Source: an uncultured Clostridia bacterium (lineage in GTDB: Bacteria > Bacillota > Clostridia > Oscillospirales > Oscillospiraceae). Taken from it: a DNA stretch of 38,935 nucleotides. Below are positions 24,780-30,279 of the stretch, piece after piece (within the stretch, counting starts at the first letter, position 1; each line of letters opens with the position of its first letter). The stretch covers positions 1 through 38,935 of the forward strand of contig CAMVAV010000016.1 in NCBI GenBank assembly GCA_947165595.1. The letters are read 5' to 3'. Both the position numbers and the translations under genes were made by a program. The notes beneath the pieces are model-generated. The model was not told the DNA's origin. It saw nothing but the letters and a program-made list of their open reading frames with translations, and ran no database searches.

Positions 24780-27524
24780 CTACGGATTGATGAGATTCAG
24801 GAATTCGTCCAGGTACTCCGCGTTGCTGTTGTCTCCCTCCCCCTGTCCGGTATTGCCCGGATCGGTCGTTCCGCCGCCCGGCGGCTGCGTCGCCGGATCG
24901 GTGGGATTGGCGGGGTTGGTCGGATTGGTCGGCGTCGTGGGATCGGTCGGCGTCCCGCCGGGATTGTTGGGGTCGATCGGCGTCAGCGGGCCGAGCGGGT
25001 TTTCAAACCAGTTGACGGGATTCTCCGGATCGTCCGGGTTCGGATTGTCCGGGTTCTCGGGATCGACCGGCTCCACCGGCGTCAGATGCACCATACAGGT
25101 GCCGAGATACTCCAGATCGCTGATATAGCTCCCGCTGTCGCTCGCCTGGATCGGTATGCCGCTGGGGATCGAATCGCGGAGCCCCGCCTCCATCTGCGCG
25201 GCGAAGTTGTCGTACATCTCCTGCGACAGCCCGCGCATGATCGGCTGGCGGACATAGCCGAAGCCGGCGGCGGTATTGGGCCGGGTCAGATCGAGCAGAT
25301 AGTGCGTCTCGTGCATCTCCTCCGGGCAGAACTCGCCGGCGGGCAGCCCGCTCTCCTTGCAGAACTCCACGGCGACGTGCGCGTCGCAGCTGTATGCCGG
25401 CACCATGCCCTCCGGAACATAGACCGTGCGCGTCGAGCCGCAGCCCGAAGCGAGCAGTCCCGTCTTGTTGCACACGGTCACGCGGACCATGCCGTCCGAG
25501 GTGGTCGGGAAGCTCTTGTCCTCCAGCCCCTCGTGCACCTGCTTCATGACCTTGTGCCACGCGAGGACGGCTGGGTTGTCGTTGGTGTTGATGCGCGAGG
25601 GATGCGGGAAGCCGCACCAGCACGCCGCCGTGTAGTACGGCGTGTAGCCGACGAAGTAACGGTCGCGGCGGGAGTTGGTCGTACCGGTCTTGCCCGCCAT
25701 CGTCATACCGTCGAACGCGGCGTCCGCGCCTGTGCCGCCGCTTTTGACAACGTTTGTGAGCAGCTCGTTTATCGTGTAGACCGTGCTCTCCTTCATGGCG
25801 ACCCAGGAATCCCGCTTGTCGCTGATGACGACGTTGCCGTAGCGGTCGCGCACCTCGGTGAACGTGCGGGGACGGGTGTAGACGCCGTTGCAGGCGAAGG
25901 TGGAGTACGCACCCGCCATCTCGATGGTGGAGACGCCGTAGGTCAGGCCGCCCAGCGCCAGCGCGCCCGCCGAAGCCATATCGTCGCTCACCAGGGTCGT
26001 GAAGCCGAGCTTCTCCGTCATGAAGGTGTAGGACGCCGCCGGCGTCAGGCGCTCCAGGGTCCGCACCGCCGTGGTGTTCGACGAGATGCGCAGCGCGTCC
26101 TGGATCGTCAGAAGGCCGCGGTAGCCCGAATAGGCGTTGACGGGCCACGCGCTGTCATTGAGGCGGTAGACGGGATAGTCGTCGATCACGCTCGCCGCCG
26201 TGAGAAGGCCCGCGTCGATGGCCGGCGCGTAGACCGAAAGCGGCTTGATCGCCGAGCCGCAGGGACTCGAGCTTGCGGCGTAGCTCCACTCGAACGCGCC
26301 CTCGCGCTCGCCCACGCGGCCCGCGATGGCAACGATGCAGTTCGTATGGTTGTCGACGATGGTCATGCCGGATTGGAGCATTTCCCCCTTCTCCGACTTG
26401 TAGTTGAAATTGTTCTGGTCCGCGTAGACCGTCTCGACGATCTCCTGAATTCTCGGATCCAGCGTGCAGTAGATCTGATAGCCGCCGGTGTAGAGGAGGT
26501 CCTCCGCCGCGCGCCGGCTGTAGCCCTTGTCCTCCAGCGCGTCCACAACGTCACGGAACAGCTGCTCGACAAAGAAGGAATCCAGCTCCTTCTTGTTCGC
26601 CGTCTCCTCCTCGGAATCGCTTGCCTCCACATAGTCCTCGTCGCCGACGAAGACCAGCTTCTCCGCCTTTGCCTTCGCATACTCCGCGTCGCTCAGCCAG
26701 CCGAGCTGGTTCATCTTGTAGAGCACGGTCAGCTGACGGTTGCGGTTCTGCTCGCGCGCCCAGTCGGAGCGCAGCGCGTCAAACTGCCACGGATTCTGCG
26801 TAATGCCCACGATCGCGGCGCCCTCGGCGACCGACAGCTCGCTGACGTCCTTGCCGAAGTAGGTCTCCGCCGCCGCCTGAATGCCGTAGGCGTTGTGCCC
26901 GAAATAGACGAGGTTGAGGTACATCTCAAGAATTTCCTTCTCGGAGTACTTCTCATGGAAGCGCAGCGCGCGGAAAATTTCGAGAATTTTTCGGCGGATC
27001 GTGACCTGATTCTCGCCCGTGAGGTTTTTGATCAGCTGCTGCGTAATGGTGGACGCGCCGCGGACCTCTCTGCCCCGGAGCATGTTCACGACCTGGCCCG
27101 CCGTGCTCTTCCAGTCGACGCCCTTGTGCTCGTAGAAACGCTCGTCCTCGATGGAGACCAGCGCCTTGACCACGTGATCGGGAATCTGATCGTAGTCGAT
27201 CAGCGTGCGGTTTTCGGTGCCGTGTATCTTCTGCAGCTCGACCCACTGCTGCCGCTCCTTGTCCTCGTAGTAGATCACGGAGCTCTGCTTGAGCACATAG
27301 GCCGAGGCGTCGACGTCCATCTCCGGCTCGAGCACCGTATCGACATAGTGCATGAACGTGCGGTAGAAAAGCCCTGCGGTCAGAACGCCGATGATCAGCA
27401 CCGTGAAGATGAATTTGAAAACGCCGAGGATAAACCCGCCGATGATGGCGCCTACGGATCTTCTCTTGCGCGCGTTCGCCTTGTTCGGAGCGCTTCTGCG
27501 CGGCTGTACGCGGTTTCCCTCCAT
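24780..27524 (-). CDS. Class A penicillin-binding protein (PBP1A-type, glycosyltransferase and transpeptidase)
   Basis: A 914-residue bifunctional peptidoglycan synthase. A basic cytoplasmic tail (1-25) and one membrane helix (about 26-55) are followed by the GT51 domain with the catalytic SIEDERFYEHKG (Glu126) and RGASTITQQLIKN. The transpeptidase domain has the nucleophile in GSAIKP (Ser424, Lys427), the SSN triad part (481-483) and KTGT (612-615). A Cys-containing C-terminal domain (residues about 690-760, with several Cys) leads into a Pro/Asn/Thr/Asp-rich tail from about 805 to 895 and ends in EYLDEFLNLINP. The ATG at 27524 follows AAAGGAGG. It is transcribed alone, divergently from the DUF1292 gene. 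Confidence 0.95.
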   Translation of the reverse strand: MEGNRVQPRRSAPNKANARKRRSVGAIIGGFILGVFKFIFTVLIIGVLTAGLFYRTFMHYVDTVLEPEMDVDASAYVLKQSSVIYYEDKERQQWVELQKIHGTENRTLIDYDQIPDHVVKALVSIEDERFYEHKGVDWKSTAGQVVNMLRGREVRGASTITQQLIKNLTGENQVTIRRKILEIFRALRFHEKYSEKEILEMYLNLVYFGHNAYGIQAAAETYFGKDVSELSVAEGAAIVGITQNPWQFDALRSDWAREQNRNRQLTVLYKMNQLGWLSDAEYAKAKAEKLVFVGDEDYVEASDSEEETANKKELDSFFVEQLFRDVVDALEDKGYSRRAAEDLLYTGGYQIYCTLDPRIQEIVETVYADQNNFNYKSEKGEMLQSGMTIVDNHTNCIVAIAGRVGEREGAFEWSYAASSSPCGSAIKPLSVYAPAIDAGLLTAASVIDDYPVYRLNDSAWPVNAYSGYRGLLTIQDALRISSNTTAVRTLERLTPAASYTFMTEKLGFTTLVSDDMASAGALALGGLTYGVSTIEMAGAYSTFACNGVYTRPRTFTEVRDRYGNVVISDKRDSWVAMKESTVYTINELLTNVVKSGGTGADAAFDGMTMAGKTGTTNSRRDRYFVGYTPYYTAACWCGFPHPSRINTNDNPAVLAWHKVMKQVHEGLEDKSFPTTSDGMVRVTVCNKTGLLASGCGSTRTVYVPEGMVPAYSCDAHVAVEFCKESGLPAGEFCPEEMHETHYLLDLTRPNTAAGFGYVRQPIMRGLSQEMYDNFAAQMEAGLRDSIPSGIPIQASDSGSYISDLEYLGTCMVHLTPVEPVDPENPDNPNPDDPENPVNWFENPLGPLTPIDPNNPGGTPTDPTTPTNPTNPANPTDPATQPPGGGTTDPGNTGQGEGDNSNAEYLDEFLNLINP
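24855..25080 (-). repeat. Low-complexity NPxxP/TPTNP repeat coding for the PBP tail
   Basis: The 3' part of the PBP gene encodes irregular 3-6 residue repeats (DPENP, NPDDP, TPTNPTNPANPTDP). The DNA shows recurring GGNTTGGTCGG/GGATCGG-type units. Such tails often span or bind cell-wall polymers. Repeat number could vary between strains. Confidence 0.7.
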
Positions 27525-27581
27525 TCAGGCGCCTCCTTTCCTCTGTTTGCAAGACTACCGACGGTGTGCATACCTTCGGTG

Positions 27582-27618
27582 ATTGTATCACTTTTTACTA
27601 TATTACCACGCTTGTCAA
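27582..27618 (-). promoter_or_regulatory. Possible promoter region of the PBP gene
   Basis: A consensus -35 TTGACA (27618-27613, minus strand) is present, but no good -10 lies 16-18 bp away. An extended -10 (TGATACAAT, 27590-27582) is further downstream at a 25-bp spacing. One of the two elements probably works, but the pair does not fit a standard promoter. A short ACCGAAGG/CCGTCGGT hairpin is in the leader. Confidence 0.35.
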
Positions 27619-27732
27619 GTCGTTTTTTTCCGGATTTCAAAGAATTTTTGGATTTTCTGCTCCCGGTCCCGCCCATTTTTTTGTCATTTTGGAAAAATTT
27701 CCCTGTCTTTGCATTTTTTTACAAAAGGACTC

Positions 27733-27761
27733 TTGCGCAAGCAGGCTTCATCGTGTATAAT
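27733..27761 (+). promoter_or_regulatory. Sigma-A promoter of the DUF1292 gene
   Basis: TTGCGC (27733-27738) and TATAAT (27756-27761) are separated by 17 bp. The start point would be near 27768, about 20 bp before the start codon, so the leader holds little beyond the GGAGG site. Confidence 0.8.
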
Positions 27762-27789
27762 AACCACAGAAAGCATTGGAGGTAGTCCC

Positions 27790-28086
27790 ATGAGCGAGGA
27801 GTTCGGCCCCAACTTCATATCCCTGATCGACGAGGAGACCGGCGAGGAGCTCGAACTGGAGTTTGTCGACGCGCTGGAGTACAACGGCGTCGTCTATCGC
27901 GCGTTCTTCCCCGTGGTCGAGGAGGACGGCGAGGAGAACGAGGACGACGAGGACAGCGGTCTCATCATCCTGAAGGCCGAAATGGAGAACGGCGAAGAGA
28001 TCCTTGTCCAGATCGAGGACGAGGAGGAGCTCTATGCCGTATACGACAGGTTCATGGAGCAGATCTTCGAGGACGCGGAGGAATAG
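27790..28086 (+). CDS. DUF1292 family acidic protein
   Basis: A 98-residue, very acidic cytosolic protein (about a third Asp/Glu). The DUF1292 pattern is seen in FISLIDEETGEELELEFVD, then YNGVVYRAFFPVVEED, and the terminal EILVQIEDEEELYAVYDRFM. The family (YrzB type) is common in Firmicutes, often near alaS, yrrK or ruvX, and has no assigned function. The ATG at 27790 follows TGGAGG. It is followed after 30 bp by a small membrane-protein gene on the same strand. Confidence 0.92.
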   Translation: MSEEFGPNFISLIDEETGEELELEFVDALEYNGVVYRAFFPVVEEDGEENEDDEDSGLIILKAEMENGEEILVQIEDEEELYAVYDRFMEQIFEDAEE

Positions 28087-28116
28087 CTCTCCGCCGGGAG
28101 GCAGGCAAGTCGGAAC

Positions 28117-28497
28117 ATGGATGCGATAAAGGGCGTATTGGGCACGATATCCGGTTTCGCCGGGCCGGTTTTCGGCGCGGTCGGCGGTTTTTTCGGCGCG
28201 GTCGGGAATATTTTCGGGGCGGTCGGGGAAATGCTGACAAAGATGGGCGTGGTGATTTTTGTCATTGGCTTTGTCGGCATCCTGTTGACCTTTCTCTGGT
28301 TCTTCTTCCAGTATCTGGACAAGAAAAAGCTCACGCTGCCGGTGATCGTGTTCACCTTCTTTTTTCTGGTTTTTCTCAGCGGAAACATCCTGCTGCTCGC
28401 GCGGGACTCCGCGGCGCGGGAGGCTGCCGCGCACGAGGCGGCGCAGACCTCTTCGGAGGAACCGGCGCCCGCCGTCCCGGACAGCACGGCGATATGA
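28117..28497 (+). CDS. Small membrane protein with three xxFGAVG repeats
   Basis: A 126-residue protein of no recognised family. Residues 17-37 are three exact 7-residue repeats (PVFGAVG, GFFGAVG, NIFGAVG), an amphipathic or glycine-zipper-like stretch. Two strong transmembrane helices follow (VVIFVIGFVGILLTFLWFFF and LPVIVFTFFFLVFLSGNILLL), separated by a short basic loop YLDKKK. An Ala/Glu-rich hydrophilic tail ends in a Pro-rich stretch. The ribosome binding site is weak (GGGAGG is about 16 bp away), so it may be translated by coupling with the DUF1292 gene. The function is unknown. Confidence 0.72.
   Translation: MDAIKGVLGTISGFAGPVFGAVGGFFGAVGNIFGAVGEMLTKMGVVIFVIGFVGILLTFLWFFFQYLDKKKLTLPVIVFTFFFLVFLSGNILLLARDSAAREAAAHEAAQTSSEEPAPAVPDSTAI
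28165..28227 (+). repeat. Three tandem 21-bp coding repeats (xxFGAVG)
   Basis: Three consecutive 21-bp units each encode two variable residues plus FGAVG. The third-codon positions differ between copies (TTCGGCGCGGTCGG versus TTCGGGGCGGTCGG), so the protein repeat appears to be maintained by selection or by an older duplication. Confidence 0.8.
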
Positions 28498-28510
28498 GAC
28501 GTGATCGGTC

Positions 28511-28710
28511 AAATACCCTGCGGGGTTCGTGATAGCGTTTTCTATAACCCACATTTCGTTATACGGGATGCCGGATCGGATGGCGGTTTGCAGGCCTCCC
28601 GGCTGCATGCGCGGCTGGAAGTTGGAAGCAGTGATGCCGGACGGAGGCGACCCACCTGTCCTGAGGGTGCAGGTTATAACGCGCGCTACACGGCCACCGC
28701 GGGGTATCCT
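28511..28710 (+). ncRNA. ssrS: Probable 6S RNA (SsrS)
   Basis: A stretch of about 200 nt with no coding frame is closed by an 11-bp terminal stem ATACCCTGCGG (28513-28523) with CCGCGGGGTAT (28697-28707, one G-U pair). The 5' GGTTCGTGATAGCGTTTTC followed by TATAACCCACATTTCG, and a 3' GGTTATAACGCGC that pairs back to GCG...TATAACC, resemble clostridial 6S RNA as I remember it. The long interrupted helix with a central bubble fits the 6S shape, which mimics an open promoter and binds sigma-A RNA polymerase. An SRP RNA is less likely, since its GGAAGGAAGCAGCC tetraloop block is not matched. No good promoter was seen directly upstream. Confidence 0.72.
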
Positions 28711-28771
28711 TATGCTCTCTCGCGGCATGGACCCATTTTTTCAAAAATGTCAATTATCTTTAGATTCCCTC

Positions 28772-28800
28772 TTGCTTTTTCGTGCAACTTGCAGTAAAAT
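28772..28800 (+). promoter_or_regulatory. Sigma-A promoter of the ssnA-ygfK operon
   Basis: TTGCTT (28772-28777) and TAAAAT (28795-28800) are spaced by 17 bp. The start point would be near 28807, giving a leader of about 95 nt before ssnA that contains a terminator-like hairpin. Confidence 0.72.
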
Positions 28801-28822
28801 ATGGAACAGTAGCTGTAACGTA

Positions 28823-28869
28823 GTGCTTCGCGCACGGGCTTCTTCGCCCTGTGGAAGCGCTTTTTGTTT
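28823..28869 (+). terminator. Terminator-like hairpin in the ssnA leader (possible attenuator)
   Basis: The hairpin pairs 28823-28829 with 28854-28860 (7 bp), then 28833-28835 with 28851-28853, then GGGC (28836-28839) with GCCC (28846-28849) around a 6-nt loop. TTTTTGTTTT follows. It lies between the predicted promoter and the ssnA start, so it would stop transcription before the gene unless opened by a signal. No known riboswitch class was recognised. If the promoter call is wrong, it could instead be the terminator of an upstream transcript. Confidence 0.68.
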
Positions 28870-28901
28870 TATCTTAATTAAATTTGAGGAGGAACGGCAT
28901 T

Positions 28902-30245
28902 ATGACACTGGTCACCAACGGAAGGCTCATCACCCGTGACGAAGCCGCGAAGGGCTACTATGAGCACGGCGCGGTCGCCTATGAGGGCACGAAAATCGTC
29001 GAGGTCGGCGAGGAAGCCGCGCTCAGGGCGAAGTACCCCGACGCGGAGATCATCGACGCGAAGGGCGGCGTCATCATGCCGGCGTTCATCAACGCCCACA
29101 CGCACATCTACTCCGCCCTCGCCCGCGGGCTCGCCATCAAGGGCAACAACCCGACGAACTTCTACGAGGTGCTCGACGGGACGTGGTGGGCGATCGACCG
29201 CCACCTCTACATGGACGGCACAAAGGCGAGCGCCGACGCCCTCTATCTCGACTGCATCAAGCAGGGCGTGACGACCATCTTCGACCACCACGCCTCCTAC
29301 GGCGAAATCCCCGGCACGCTGCATACCATCGCGGAGAGCGCGAAGGAGTTCGGCATTCGCTCCTGCCTGTGCTACGAGGTCAGCGACCGCGACGGCGAGG
29401 AAAAGTGCCTGCAGGCGATCCAGGAGAACGCCGACTGGATCACCGAGTGCGAGAAGAACAAGGACCCGATGCTCGCGGCGATGTTCGGCGGTCACGCGCT
29501 CTTCACGATCTCGGACAAGACCTTCGACCGCATGGTGGAGGCGAACAACGGGCGCACAGGCTATCACATCCATGTCAGCGAGGGCATGAACGACGTGTAC
29601 GACAGCCTGCAGAACTACGGCCGCCGCCCGGTGCAGCGCCTGCAGGACCACGGCATCCTCGGTCCCAAGACCATCCTCGGTCACTGCATCCACGTCAACA
29701 GCGCCGAGATCGACATCATCAAGAATACGGAGACGATGGTCGTCAACAACCCCGAGAGCAACATGGGCAACGCCGTCGGCATCTGCCCGGTGCTGCCGCT
29801 GTACAAGGCGGGCATCCTGCTGGGTATGGGTACCGACGCCTATACGAACGACATGCTGGAATCCATCAAGGTCGCGCTCTGCTCCCAGCGCAACAACGCG
29901 TGCCTGCCGAACGTCGCGTGGTGCGAGGTCACGGACATGCTCTTCAAGAACAACGCGAAGATCGGCGCGAAGTACTTCCCCGACCCGCTCGGCGTCCTCA
30001 AGCCGGGCGCTGCGGCGGATATCATCGTGATGGACTACAAGCCCTTCACTCCGTTCTCCGACGCGAACATCGACGGGCACATGATCTTCGGCATGACGGG
30101 CCGCCAGTGCCAGACGACCATCGCCAACGGCAGGCTCCTAATGCGCGACCGCGAACTAATCGGCGTGGACGAGGAGGCGGTCAACGCCCGCATCCTCGAG
30201 GCCGCCAAGAAGCTCTGGGGCGAGCTGAATCACTGCACATATTGA
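28902..30245 (+). CDS. ssnA: SsnA-type aminohydrolase (amidohydrolase superfamily)
   Basis: A 447-residue metal-dependent hydrolase, close in length to E. coli SsnA. The metal ligands are readable: NAHTHIY (HxH), GYHIHVSEG, LGHCIHV and GMGTDAYTNDML. A short N-terminal beta region and GAAADIIVMDY near the end complete the amidohydrolase form. SsnA occurs with ygfK, ygeX/ygeY/ygeW, hydantoinase and xanthine dehydrogenase genes in clusters reported to degrade purines and uric acid in anaerobic gut bacteria. The ATG at 28902 has an excellent GAGGAGG 9 bp away. ygfK follows after 34 bp, so the two form an operon. The precise substrate is unknown. Confidence 0.93.
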   Translation: MTLVTNGRLITRDEAAKGYYEHGAVAYEGTKIVEVGEEAALRAKYPDAEIIDAKGGVIMPAFINAHTHIYSALARGLAIKGNNPTNFYEVLDGTWWAIDRHLYMDGTKASADALYLDCIKQGVTTIFDHHASYGEIPGTLHTIAESAKEFGIRSCLCYEVSDRDGEEKCLQAIQENADWITECEKNKDPMLAAMFGGHALFTISDKTFDRMVEANNGRTGYHIHVSEGMNDVYDSLQNYGRRPVQRLQDHGILGPKTILGHCIHVNSAEIDIIKNTETMVVNNPESNMGNAVGICPVLPLYKAGILLGMGTDAYTNDMLESIKVALCSQRNNACLPNVAWCEVTDMLFKNNAKIGAKYFPDPLGVLKPGAAADIIVMDYKPFTPFSDANIDGHMIFGMTGRQCQTTIANGRLLMRDRELIGVDEEAVNARILEAAKKLWGELNHCTY

Positions 30246-30279
30246 TTAAGATGTAAAAACTGACAAGGAGGTTCCGAAT

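Noticed and set aside
24471-27785. Open frame of about 1100 codons on the plus strand opposite the PBP gene
   Set aside because: Low-complexity antisense translation. The minus strand shows GT51 and transpeptidase motifs with a ribosome binding site.
28511-28710. SRP RNA
   Set aside because: A GGAAGTTGGAAGCAG stretch suggested it, but the GGAAGGAAGCAGCC-type domain IV block is not matched and the closing stem with GGTTCGTGATAG fits 6S RNA better.
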